Positions 6,727 through 14,472 of a DNA stretch of 20,633 bases are shown in pieces (within the stretch, counting starts at the first letter, position 1; every line of letters starts with the position of its first letter). Both the position numbers and the translations under genes were made by a program. The notes below the pieces were generated by a model that had not been told where the DNA came from, made no database searches, and worked only from the letters and a program-made list of their open reading frames with translations. The stretch comes from a virus. Location of the stretch: positions 1 through 20,633 of the IMG/VR virus record IMGVR_UViG_3300048798_000003; one strand, given 5' to 3'.

Positions 6727-6903
6727 ATGGCTGAAAAAAGCAGCGATGCATATCGTAAAGATAGTTCTCCTAAAGTATTGAATTGGGAAAGGGGGGCACC
6801 GCCTAAAGGTTCTAGTCCAGGTAAGAGTAAAGACGCACCTAAAGTTGGTAAAATCAAGGATGCAAGCTTTGGCTTCTGCAAACCTAAATTTTCTGTGCCC
6901 TAA
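6727..6903 (+). CDS. Tiny basic hypothetical protein (58 aa)
   Basis: ATG at 6727, two bases after the fiber-like gene stop; TAA at 6901-6903 overlaps the next start (TAATG). It begins MAEKSSDAYRKDSSPKVLNW and is rich in Lys, Pro, Ser and Gly, probably disordered. No family is recognised. It opens a run of three tiny genes linked by TAATG junctions. Confidence 0.55.
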   Translation: MAEKSSDAYRKDSSPKVLNWERGAPPKGSSPGKSKDAPKVGKIKDASFGFCKPKFSVP

Positions 6904-7100
6904 TGTTAAAAGATAAGATCGGCACTAACGGAATGGCAATTCAAGGTTACGAAAGTAAGCCAAGTCCTGCTGTCCCACCAATTAAGAAAGCCAAAGATAA
7001 TTGCGCTCCTTGTGTGACCAATTGGGGTAAATCTACTAGTGGTACAGATAGTCGTCCTCTAAGGGCTGGTAATTCTGATCCTTATGATAAGCAAAAGTAA
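6903..7100 (+). CDS. Tiny hypothetical protein with CxxC motif (65 aa)
   Basis: It starts at the ATG of a TAATG junction and ends in another one. The sequence is hydrophilic and Pro/Gly/Lys-rich, with a single CAPC motif (residues about 39-42) that could bind metal or form a disulfide, though one CxxC pair alone is weak evidence. No family is recognised. Confidence 0.55.
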   Translation: MLKDKIGTNGMAIQGYESKPSPAVPPIKKAKDNCAPCVTNWGKSTSGTDSRPLRAGNSDPYDKQK

Positions 7101-7255
7101 TGGCAAAATCTCATCCAGGCTTTAAGGCCGTACAATCAAAGATTGAAGGAGAAGGATATTCTGCAAAGACAGCAGGAGCAATTCTTGCATCTAAAACTAG
7201 AGGCGCATCTAAGGCAGCCAAGAAAAAGAATCCTCGTCTAAAGCGAGTAAAGTAA
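7100..7255 (+). CDS. Small basic phage protein (51 aa)
   Basis: ATG at 7100 in a TAATG junction, TAA at 7253-7255. It reads MAKSHPGFKAVQSKIEGEGY, then an Ala/Gly/Lys helix (SAKTAGAILASKTRG), then a basic end (AAKKKNPRLKRVK). I recognise the general pattern 'KSHPGFKAVQxKI...AGAILAS...KKNPRLKRV' from small phage proteins of unknown function, so it is likely a conserved gene. The length is normal for that pattern. Its role is not known; the basic tail may contact DNA or RNA. Confidence 0.65.
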   Translation: MAKSHPGFKAVQSKIEGEGYSAKTAGAILASKTRGASKAAKKKNPRLKRVK

Positions 7256-7259
7256 AACA

Positions 7260-7646
7260 ATGAATGAGGATTTCTATTGTTTAAAATATTGGAATCCTGA
7301 AGAATTAAATAAAGAGTCTTGGGTCGATCGCTTAAAGATTCTATTTAATTTTGTTGATGCTATTACTAGAACAGCGGATTTTCGTTATCCTCAGGATCAT
7401 GTCACAGGTGGGCTATCAAGTGCAGCAACATATTGGCATCAAGACTTAAATGGCGAAGATGTATGGATGATTATATGGGCCAATATTCATCCCACAAAAG
7501 TAAGAAAGAACAATACAGAATTGTCCCTAAAAGAAAAACACATATATATGTTTAAGAACATGAATTATGAACATATGCTCCCATTAGAGGCCCTAAACAC
7601 AGAAAGATACTTTGCAAAGTGTCATTTAAAAGATGTGAGCCTATAA
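7260..7646 (+). CDS. Hypothetical protein (128 aa)
   Basis: A soluble, mixed alpha/beta 128-residue protein rich in Trp, Tyr, Asn and His (MNEDFYCLKYWNPEEL; ATYWHQDLNGEDVWMIIWAN). No signal peptide or membrane segment and no family recognised. It starts four bases after the preceding stop, and its TAA overlaps the next ATG. Confidence 0.6.
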   Translation: MNEDFYCLKYWNPEELNKESWVDRLKILFNFVDAITRTADFRYPQDHVTGGLSSAATYWHQDLNGEDVWMIIWANIHPTKVRKNNTELSLKEKHIYMFKNMNYEHMLPLEALNTERYFAKCHLKDVSL

Positions 7647-7768
7647 TGGACGATCCACAAATACAGCAAATAGTATTCGATCCTCATGTGGCCTCTGCAA
7701 TGATTTGTATTTTATTTTCTATTGTTGGGCTTGTATTATTGTCATTATGGAATATAGAATCTAAATGA
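7646..7768 (+). CDS. Very small single-pass membrane protein (40 aa)
   Basis: ATG at 7646 in a TAATG junction; TGA at 7766-7768 overlaps the next ATG (ATGA). The first 15 residues are polar (MDDPQIQQIVFDPHV) and the rest is one hydrophobic helix (SAMICILFSIVGLVLLSLW). Coupled to another small membrane protein, it could be part of a lysis or membrane-modifying cassette; no family is recognised. Confidence 0.5.
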   Translation: MDDPQIQQIVFDPHVASAMICILFSIVGLVLLSLWNIESK

Positions 7769-7968
7769 AATACTGGCAAATCTATCTTGTAATATTTTTG
7801 ATTATGTTTCTTGTACCTGAAGCATATGCTCAAATTACAAAAAAGATGGCACCATTAACGCAATTTGTAAGGGTTTCAACAAAGCGTCATTTAGCCATTA
7901 TTTTTCTTCTAGGAGAACTTTGTGGATGGGCATTGATGCATTTTTGGGGTGGGGGTTGGTGTGGATAG
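7765..7968 (+). CDS. Small membrane protein (67 aa), possible holin-like
   Basis: Sixty-seven residues with two hydrophobic segments: residues 4-18 (WQIYLVIFLIMFLVP) and residues about 43-60 (LAIIFLLGELCGWALMHFW), joined by a basic loop with KRH. The first segment is followed by EAYAQ, which could be a signal-peptidase site. A two-helix small membrane protein coupled to a one-helix protein fits a holin-type pair, but no endolysin is present in this window, so lysis is only a guess. Confidence 0.55.
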   Translation: MKYWQIYLVIFLIMFLVPEAYAQITKKMAPLTQFVRVSTKRHLAIIFLLGELCGWALMHFWGGGWCG

Positions 7969-8416
7969 CCAAGAACATTTAAGACATGGCGTTGAACGCA
8001 GTCCTGAATGGCATAAAATAGAGAAAGCATTCCTATTAAAGAATCCTAATTGCGCTGCCTGTAATACTACATATTCGTCCGTTCAAGTGCATCATGTATT
8101 TCCTTTTCATTATTGTATTCTTTTAGGTAGACCAGATTTAGAACTTGACCCACGAAATTTAATTACTTTATGTGAGACTACACATACTTGTACTTCAAAT
8201 GATCATCATTTATTACTTGGTCATTTTGATGACTTTAAGTCAGCTAATCTTAATGTTCGCTCAGATGTATTGAAATATAAGGGTTGGACACAAACTAGCA
8301 TCAAGAATAATATTGAATGGCAAGATAATATAGTAAATAAATTAAAGCCTTATGATGAGATGTCTGATGAAGACAAAGAACAATTCAAAGAACTAATGCA
8401 GAAAACTTATGGCTGA
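7961..8416 (+). CDS. HNH endonuclease next to the terminase genes
   Basis: An HNH-type nuclease of about 151 residues. The zinc-ribbon-like pair CAAC is followed by VHHVFPFHYC (the His-His of the HNH core) and LDPRNLITLCE (Asn and the second Cys), then CTSNDHHLLLGHFDDF. HNH proteins beside terminase genes help cohesive-end packaging in some phages; others are free-standing homing endonucleases. The start is uncertain. GTG at 7961 has a G-rich stretch upstream and is preferred here; GTG at 7949 would add four residues. Both overlap the membrane-protein gene. Its stop overlaps the small-terminase start. Confidence 0.75.
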   Translation: MDSQEHLRHGVERSPEWHKIEKAFLLKNPNCAACNTTYSSVQVHHVFPFHYCILLGRPDLELDPRNLITLCETTHTCTSNDHHLLLGHFDDFKSANLNVRSDVLKYKGWTQTSIKNNIEWQDNIVNKLKPYDEMSDEDKEQFKELMQKTYG

Positions 8417-8807
8417 AACTAAAGAAATAGTATTATCAGATCGTGAAGAAACCTTCATTAACAATCTCCTTGAGGGACAGAATTTAGAGACTGCGGCAGA
8501 GAATGCCGGCTATAGTGCAGGATATGGTTATCTTCTAAAGAGGCGCTTAGCTAAGCACATTGTAGAGGCTGCTGAGAATAATCTTGCAATGCACGCCATT
8601 AAGGCTTCTCGTAAAGTGGTGAGTTCAATTGATGCTGAAATGCCTAACCCCATTCATCTACAAGCGGCGAACTCCCTATTGGACAGAGTTGGGATTATTA
8701 AAAAGGATAACATTCCTGTGGCTACCATAAAAGCCAACATCTTTATTCTCCCTGAAAAGCAAGAATCTAGAATCGATAATCAAGGTATAACCATTGAAAA
8801 TAATTAA
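8409..8807 (+). CDS. terS: Small terminase subunit
   Basis: A 132-residue DNA-recognition subunit of the packaging motor. The N-terminal part has the typical terminase-small-subunit helix-turn-helix (LSDREETFINNLLEGQNLET, AAENAGYSAGYGYLLKR), followed by a helical oligomerisation segment (AEMPNPIHLQAANSLLDRVG) and a polar tail. Order and size fit: it precedes the large subunit by one small gene and overlaps the HNH gene by 8 nt. The call rests on motif recognition and context. Confidence 0.8.
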   Translation: MAETKEIVLSDREETFINNLLEGQNLETAAENAGYSAGYGYLLKRRLAKHIVEAAENNLAMHAIKASRKVVSSIDAEMPNPIHLQAANSLLDRVGIIKKDNIPVATIKANIFILPEKQESRIDNQGITIENN

Positions 8808-8849
8808 ATATGTCCTTAGACGCGGCCTAAAGAGTACGGCACCAGATTA

Positions 8850-9086
8850 ATGAGTAAAGCAGAACCATTCGGTTTCTATAAGGATGAACAAGGAAATAAA
8901 CTCGCAATACCAGATCAATTAGATGCCCTTAAGCAAGCAGAATATTATATTAAACAAGGGTGCACAATGCGATCTGTACGAGATTGGTTAGTACAAAAGA
9001 CTGGACGAGATATTTCTACTCCTGGATTATTAAAAGCAATACGGTATGATAAAACCAAAAAGAACGCCGAAACAGCAACGAATTGA
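8850..9086 (+). CDS. Small helix-turn-helix-like protein between terminase genes (78 aa)
   Basis: A 78-residue protein with the pattern PFGFYKDEQGNKLAIPDQL then AEYYIKQGCTMRSVRDWLV and KTGRDISTPGLLKAI. This resembles the 'recombinase-like' helical segment found in small genes just upstream of large terminase genes in several short-tailed phages. The arrangement (long helix, turn, second helix) could bind DNA. It overlaps the large terminase start by 41 nt. Function is not established; a packaging accessory role is an inference from position. Confidence 0.65.
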   Translation: MSKAEPFGFYKDEQGNKLAIPDQLDALKQAEYYIKQGCTMRSVRDWLVQKTGRDISTPGLLKAIRYDKTKKNAETATN

Positions 9087-11688
9087 CACCTTAAAGAATA
9101 CTAAAGGCACACCTGCATTAAAATTCAAGGAAAAGATTACAGGAGACTTTAGATCAACTTCAAAGACATCTAATATTGTTACAGATAAAGAGATCGATGC
9201 CCTTCCAGCACAAATTAAAGATGATATCCTTGAAGAAGATGTAAACATTGTCTTTAGGCCAAATCCAGGGCCACAGACTGAATTTCTTGCGGCCACTGAA
9301 ACTGAGGTCCTATATGGTGGTGCTAGAGGTGGTGGTAAGGGGGGACGCTATGTATCTGAAATCATTACACCTTTTGGAAAACGAAAGATGGAAGATATTC
9401 ATGTTGGAGACATAATATCTAATCCTGATGGAAGTCCACAAAAGGTAATTAAAGAAACAGAGTTAGGCGTAGTCCCTGTATATAGATTTCATTTTATAGA
9501 TGGCTCAACCACAGAAGTTTCTGACGATCATTTATGGTTAATCCATAAAACTTGCAGAGCATCTAAATTAAAAAACTACTCTGAAGGTTTTTTTAAAGGT
9601 GAGATATATACTACTAAAGAAATAAGAGAGTGGCTAGATAGAAAAAATAGTGCATTAGATAATCAGACCATAAAGCAACAAAACTTAATTATCCCATTAT
9701 GCCGACCTATTCAATTTACTAAATCTTATAAAGTAAATCCTATTGATATTCATCCTTATGTTTTAGGATGCCTATTGGGGGATGGCTGTATGACAAAAAA
9801 AGAAATCACTATTGCCTCAGCAGATATAGAGTTAGTAGATAGAATTAGAGAATTAGGGTATAATGTAACTTCATATGAAAACAGTATTACTCATAGATTT
9901 ACAACAGCAAATAATTTAGATGATAAGCTCCAAAAACTTAAATTATTAGGTAAGCATTCTTATAATAAATTTATTCCAGAATATTATAAGTGGGCTTCTA
10001 TAGAAAATAGATTTGAATTAATACGTGGATTAATGGACACTGATGGTTACGCAGATGATAGAGGCCATTTAGAATATTGTACAATAAGTAAACAATTGGC
10101 GCAAGATATTAAGTGGGTATTAAAAAGTTTAGGGGCAAAAGTTACCATACAAGAAAAAATACCGACCTATACCTATAAAGGTGAAAAAAAACAAGGACAA
10201 TTAGCATACATCCTTTATATTCAGTCAGATCATAATGAGAAGTTCTTCTGGCTAGATAGAAAAGTAAAAAGATGTGAACATAAAAAATATAATGGGGGAC
10301 ACGGGGATTTAGGATTACGCATTGAGAAGGTCGAATATATAGGAGATCATAGATGCAAATGTATAACTGTTCGTAATTCAAATGGGCTATATTTACAAGA
10401 TGACTTTATTGTAACCCACAATAGTTACAGCCTCTTAGTTGATCCTTTAAGATATTGCCACAAAGCTCAGCATAATGCTGTAATCATTCGGCGTACAATG
10501 CCAGAACTAAGGGATTTAATTAATCATTCAAGGGCATTATATCCAAAAGCATTTCCAGGAGCCAAATATTCAGAAGTAGGCAAAGAATGGAGATTTCCTT
10601 CCGGTGCCAGAATTGAGTTTGGTTATTTAGAAACACAAGCAGATGTTCTACAATTCCAGGGCCGAGCTTATTCTTGGGTGGGAATCGATGAGATAGGACA
10701 ATTTGCAGAATATAATATAATTAGAGATTTACTAGGATCATTGCGATCCGTTGATATAACAATACCGACGTTCTTTCGTTGTTCAGCCAACCCAGGTGGC
10801 ATAGGAAGCCATTGGATAAAGGAACATTTCATTGATCCAGCACCGCCCAACACGCCTTTTTTTGTGCCTGTTGATCCTGACGATCCAAATAGCGACACCA
10901 TATCACGGAGATTTATCCCCGCTCGATTATATGATAATCCTTATCTAACGCAAACTAAGGCATATGAAAATATGCTTAAATCTCTCCCTGAGAATAAACG
11001 CAAGATGTGGCTTGAGGGCCGATGGGACATTATTGAAGGCGCTGCATTTGAAGAATTTGATCCTAGAGTTCATGTAGTAGAACAGTTCGATATTCCTTCA
11101 AATTGGCCTAAATGGCGCGCGGCCGATTGGGGTTTTTCCAGTCCTTTTTGTGTACTTTGGATGGCAGCAGACTACGATAATAATATTTATGTGTATAGGG
11201 AGTTTTATGGGAAAGGGTTAACTGCTGATATTTTTGCTCAGAGAGTACGAGCATTAGAGCAAGGAGAGACCGTTAATTACGGCGTTATGGATAGCTCTAC
11301 TTGGAGTCGAAGGGGCGACGTTGGACCAGCAGTACCAGAGATTATGAGACAACATGGTTGTGTATGGAGACCTAGTGATAGAAGTCCTGGTAGTCGTCAC
11401 AGCGGTAAGATGGAAGTTCATAGACGATTAAGAGTTATTCCAGGCCCTAATGGCCCTACAGCAAAATTAAAGATATTCAAGAATTGTAGAAACTTAATTC
11501 AACATCTTCCGGCGCTCCCTGTTGATCCTAATGATTCAGAAGATGTTGACACCAAAGCTTTAGACCACTCCTACGATGCTTTAAGATATGGATTAATGAG
11601 TAGACCAATGGATGCCTTAAAGATGGATATGTATAAACAAATGGATAGATATACTACATGGCGTCCTGCAAATAAAGTTGGATATTAA
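9046..11688 (+). CDS. terL: Large terminase subunit interrupted by a class 3 intein
   Basis: An 880-residue precursor, giving a 519-residue mature packaging ATPase/nuclease after removal of the intein (residues 99-459). Joining the exteins restores the Walker A motif GGARGGGKS. Walker B is WVGIDE (Asp548, Glu549). The C-terminal RNase H-like nuclease has its acidic residues in RAADWGFSS (Asp694), YGVMDSS (Asp749) and LDHSYDALRY (Asp840/Asp844). It motors DNA into the procapsid through the portal and cuts concatemers. The start at 9046 overlaps the preceding gene and has no strong ribosome site, so a slightly later start is possible. The insertion splits the essential P-loop, so the motor should be inactive until protein splicing occurs. 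Confidence 0.95.
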   Translation: MIKPKRTPKQQRIDTLKNTKGTPALKFKEKITGDFRSTSKTSNIVTDKEIDALPAQIKDDILEEDVNIVFRPNPGPQTEFLAATETEVLYGGARGGGKGGRYVSEIITPFGKRKMEDIHVGDIISNPDGSPQKVIKETELGVVPVYRFHFIDGSTTEVSDDHLWLIHKTCRASKLKNYSEGFFKGEIYTTKEIREWLDRKNSALDNQTIKQQNLIIPLCRPIQFTKSYKVNPIDIHPYVLGCLLGDGCMTKKEITIASADIELVDRIRELGYNVTSYENSITHRFTTANNLDDKLQKLKLLGKHSYNKFIPEYYKWASIENRFELIRGLMDTDGYADDRGHLEYCTISKQLAQDIKWVLKSLGAKVTIQEKIPTYTYKGEKKQGQLAYILYIQSDHNEKFFWLDRKVKRCEHKKYNGGHGDLGLRIEKVEYIGDHRCKCITVRNSNGLYLQDDFIVTHNSYSLLVDPLRYCHKAQHNAVIIRRTMPELRDLINHSRALYPKAFPGAKYSEVGKEWRFPSGARIEFGYLETQADVLQFQGRAYSWVGIDEIGQFAEYNIIRDLLGSLRSVDITIPTFFRCSANPGGIGSHWIKEHFIDPAPPNTPFFVPVDPDDPNSDTISRRFIPARLYDNPYLTQTKAYENMLKSLPENKRKMWLEGRWDIIEGAAFEEFDPRVHVVEQFDIPSNWPKWRAADWGFSSPFCVLWMAADYDNNIYVYREFYGKGLTADIFAQRVRALEQGETVNYGVMDSSTWSRRGDVGPAVPEIMRQHGCVWRPSDRSPGSRHSGKMEVHRRLRVIPGPNGPTAKLKIFKNCRNLIQHLPALPVDPNDSEDVDTKALDHSYDALRYGLMSRPMDALKMDMYKQMDRYTTWRPANKVGY
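9340..10422 (+). mobile_element. Class 3 intein with LAGLIDADG endonuclease, in terL
   Basis: 361 residues, Gly99 to Asn459 of the precursor. Residue 1 is Gly, not Cys/Ser/Thr, so the standard first step is impossible. Instead the class 3 Trp-Cys-Thr triplet is present: Trp164 two residues after the block B His162 (DHLWL), Cys439 in block F (CKCITV), and Thr457 in the C-terminal THN. The penultimate His458, terminal Asn459 and the +1 Ser460 of the extein complete the set. Block A is ITPFGKRKMEDIHVGD. The endonuclease core has both motifs with acidic residues, LGCLLGDG (Asp246) and IRGLMDTDG (Asp331/Asp333), so homing activity may be intact. Class 3 inteins are known from phages and phage-derived genes. 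Confidence 0.93.
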
Positions 11689-11709
11689 TATTGAAAAGGA
11701 ATATTTAAA

Positions 11710-12000
11710 ATGGGTAAACCAGAACTTGATAAACTAATTATGGACCAAGAGAAGGTTTGGGGTGGAAATTATAATAACACTACTGAAGGATGCAGTCATG
11801 ACAGTTCCGATGACAAGATTGACCCCAAGATTGAGGGCCGCGATGTTACTGTAAATATTATGGCGAAAATGGATTCTCCCCATCCTAAATTAGATTCACA
11901 AAATCCAGGATTAGATAAGAGCTTCTGGGCTAAAGCTAATCCTACAACCGACACTGTTGAGGGCTTTAAGCTTACTCGCGCACTGAAGGACAAGAAATAA
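11710..12000 (+). CDS. Hypothetical protein (96 aa) between terminase and portal
   Basis: A 96-residue hydrophilic protein (MGKPELDKLIMDQEKVWGG ... KLTRALKDKK), rich in Asp, Lys, Asn and Pro, probably partly disordered. An AAAGGA ribosome site precedes the ATG. It sits in the packaging block between the large terminase and the portal, 21 nt after the terminase stop and 8 nt before the portal. No family is recognised. Confidence 0.65.
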   Translation: MGKPELDKLIMDQEKVWGGNYNNTTEGCSHDSSDDKIDPKIEGRDVTVNIMAKMDSPHPKLDSQNPGLDKSFWAKANPTTDTVEGFKLTRALKDKK

Positions 12001-12008
12001 TTTAACAT

Positions 12009-14144
12009 ATGGCAGACGACTATAGCCTGACAGATAATAGTGTATCTTCCTTAGGGGAGAATGCTAAATCTTCATTTGATAAGACATTAAAAGCATTAGG
12101 GGACCAATCAAAGGATGCTCCTAGTGATGAAATGGCTGTCACAGGCTTAGTTGCTGATATCCTAGCTAAATATGAACGGTGCAAAACTGAACGCCTTCCC
12201 CATGAGCAGCGTTGGTTACGCCAATATCATAATTTCCGTGGGCTATATCAGGCCGATACTCAATTCAGGGACTCTGAACAATCTAAAGCATTCGTAAAAA
12301 TAACCAAAACTAAGGTTATGGCTGCCTATGCACAGATCATTGATGTACTCTTTCAAGGAGATAAGTTCCCCTTAGCGGTAGAACCTACAAAGAAACCACA
12401 AGGTATCGAGGAATATGCACACCTAGAGCCAGCAAATCCTAATCCAACACCAATGGTCTCAACTAAAACAGATGTTATTGGTTGGTACGGCGATGGAAAA
12501 GAAATTGCTCCTGGTACTACATACTATGATTTACTTGGTGGTCTCAAAGATGAATACCAAAATGCTCCTTTAGTGCCTGGTCCAGCACCAGATGCATCTA
12601 AGATGCCACAAATAGAGCCTGCTGAGATAGCTGCTGAGAATATGGAAAAGGCTATCCTTGATCAAATTGATCAAACAGACGGTCATATATGGCTCCGTAA
12701 GACTATCTTTGAGATGTGTTTACTTGGCCAAGGTGTCCTTAAGGGGCCTTTTACCACAGAAAAGACTATGCATGATTGGAAACTTGATCCAGATACCAAG
12801 AAAAGAACATATACCCCGATATATCAGAAGGTTCCTGGCATAAGTCATGTCTCTACATGGAATTTCTTCCCCGATCCTGATGCAAAGATCATGAAAGAGG
12901 CGGAATTTACCATTGAAAGGCATAAATTAAGTCGTTCTGAGCTTCGTGCCCTTGCAAGACGCCCTTTCTTTCGTCCAGATGCTATTTCTAAGGTCTGTGA
13001 TAATGTTCCCAACTATGTAGATCAATGGTGGGAGTATGAATTAAGGGATTCTCCTGTAAATGTTAGTCGCAGACGCTATGAAGTTATTGAATATTGGGGC
13101 CTTGTAGACAAACAGTTAATAGAATCCACTGGTTTAGACATTGGGATGGATTTAGATGATCTTGATGAAGTACAAGTTAATGTTTGGCTCTGTAATCATG
13201 AGATTTTAAGGTGTGTCCTAAATCCATTTACTCCTGCATATATACCATACCACTCATGTCCCTATGAAGAACATGAATATCAAATGTGGGGCATTGGTGT
13301 GGCTGAGAATATGGAGGATTCTCAAGATATCATGAATGCATTTGCTAGGTTGGCTATAGATAATGCAGCCTTAGCAAGCAATCTCGTCTTTGATGTTGAT
13401 GAAACCTCATTGGTTCCTGGACAAGACTTTAAGATGTATCCAGGAAAAGTCTTTAGGAGACAAACAGGACAACCAGGACAGGCTGTATTTGGTTTAAAGT
13501 TCCCTAATGTATTTCCAGATGCCATGAATGTCTTTGATAAATTCAGACAATTGGCTGATGAAAGTACAGGTATCCCCTCTGTAATGCACGGCCAAACAGG
13601 TGTTACAGGTACAGGACGCACTTCATCTGGTCTATCAATGATACTTGGTGGTGCCGATAAGAACATTAAGGCCGTAATCAAGAATATTGATGATTTCCTT
13701 CTTCAGCCTCTTGGGGAGCTATTCTTTAATTGGAATATGCAATTCAATGAAGATGAAAGCATTGTAGGTGATCTGAATATTAAGGCTAGAGGCACATCTG
13801 GTCTTATGGCTAAAGAAATTAAGAGCCAACGATTAATGCAATTCCTACAAACTTGTGCTAATCCTATGCTTGCACCATTCGTTAAATTTGAACATATAGT
13901 CAAGGAAATCGCCAAGGCCCTAGAGTTAGACCCTGAAGAAGTAACTAATGATCCAACTACTGCTGCTATATATGCACAAATGATTGGCACTGCTGGTGGA
14001 TTAGGCAATTCAGGTAGTCCCCCTGGACTTGATATGAATGGTACTGGTGGAGGAAATATAGGCACTGGTTCTGTACCACAGCAGGGAATGTCAGGCTTTA
14101 CAGGTAGTGGATCAAGTGCCAATGCTGAAAGCGCGAACGCTTAG
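12009..14144 (+). CDS. Portal protein
   Basis: A 711-residue portal, the ring at the capsid vertex through which DNA is packaged and to which the tail attaches. The size and location (between terminase and scaffold/capsid) fit. Residues about 90-125 (SKAFVKITKTKVMAAYAQI, DVLFQGDKFPLAVEPT) match the N-terminal clip/wing pattern of podovirus-type portals. The middle (YHSCPYEEHEYQMWGIGVAE, then the long helix MEDSQDIMNAFARLAIDN) is the crown-proximal portal core. The C-terminal 60 residues are Gly/Ser/Asn-rich and low in complexity. The gene is uninterrupted. The large reverse-strand open frames within it are shadows. Confidence 0.85.
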   Translation: MADDYSLTDNSVSSLGENAKSSFDKTLKALGDQSKDAPSDEMAVTGLVADILAKYERCKTERLPHEQRWLRQYHNFRGLYQADTQFRDSEQSKAFVKITKTKVMAAYAQIIDVLFQGDKFPLAVEPTKKPQGIEEYAHLEPANPNPTPMVSTKTDVIGWYGDGKEIAPGTTYYDLLGGLKDEYQNAPLVPGPAPDASKMPQIEPAEIAAENMEKAILDQIDQTDGHIWLRKTIFEMCLLGQGVLKGPFTTEKTMHDWKLDPDTKKRTYTPIYQKVPGISHVSTWNFFPDPDAKIMKEAEFTIERHKLSRSELRALARRPFFRPDAISKVCDNVPNYVDQWWEYELRDSPVNVSRRRYEVIEYWGLVDKQLIESTGLDIGMDLDDLDEVQVNVWLCNHEILRCVLNPFTPAYIPYHSCPYEEHEYQMWGIGVAENMEDSQDIMNAFARLAIDNAALASNLVFDVDETSLVPGQDFKMYPGKVFRRQTGQPGQAVFGLKFPNVFPDAMNVFDKFRQLADESTGIPSVMHGQTGVTGTGRTSSGLSMILGGADKNIKAVIKNIDDFLLQPLGELFFNWNMQFNEDESIVGDLNIKARGTSGLMAKEIKSQRLMQFLQTCANPMLAPFVKFEHIVKEIAKALELDPEEVTNDPTTAAIYAQMIGTAGGLGNSGSPPGLDMNGTGGGNIGTGSVPQQGMSGFTGSGSSANAESANA

Positions 14145-14250
14145 TTGGAAATATCATAATCTATTAATAATGCTGTATCAACGATGGATACATTTATATA
14201 TTTTAAAGATAGGCTTTTGGCTATTGGGGGATTGATGAGTGGGATTATTA

Positions 14251-14472
14251 ATGGACAAACGATTTTGTAATGATGCAGCGCCGCTTGTTAAAAATATGGC
14301 TGCATGGAATGCCCTAATGATGATCATAAATCATCTTAAAGAAAAGACAGCAAATAAGCTTGCTGGTAAACCCACTACTGAAGAATTATTGAGACTTAGT
14401 GGAGAATATAATATGCTTCTCCTATTAGAAAAACAACAAGATAATATATTATTCGCTGAGAAAGATTTGTAA
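14251..14472 (+). CDS. Hypothetical helical protein (73 aa)
   Basis: ATG at 14251 with GGA six bases upstream; a GTG at 14239 would add four residues. The product is helical and amphipathic (AAWNALMMIINHLKEKTANK, TTEELLRLSGEYNMLLLLEK), a possible small coiled coil. Its TAA overlaps the next ATG (TAATG). No family is recognised; the location suggests a head-assembly accessory. Confidence 0.6.
   Translation: MDKRFCNDAAPLVKNMAAWNALMMIINHLKEKTANKLAGKPTTEELLRLSGEYNMLLLLEKQQDNILFAEKDL

Noticed and set aside
8811-8831. Six-codon ATG frame (MSLDAA) after terS
   Set aside because: Too short and without supporting signals.
10142-10381. Reverse-strand 79-codon frame inside the intein
   Set aside because: Shadow of the intein coding sequence; no ribosome site and no recognisable motif.
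11687-11705. AATATT/AATATT hairpin after terL as a terminator
   Set aside because: Six A-T pairs only, no U-tract, and the loop contains the ribosome site of the next gene.
13322-14122. Two reverse-strand open frames of 119 and 139 codons within the portal gene
   Set aside because: The forward portal frame is clearly coding and the reverse frames look like shadows (Pro/Ser/Leu-rich, no recognisable motif, no ribosome site).
14184-14270. 28-codon hydrophobic frame (MDTFIYFKDRLLAIGGLMSG...) after the portal
   Set aside because: Overlaps the better-supported start at 14251 and has no ribosome site; too short to support alone.
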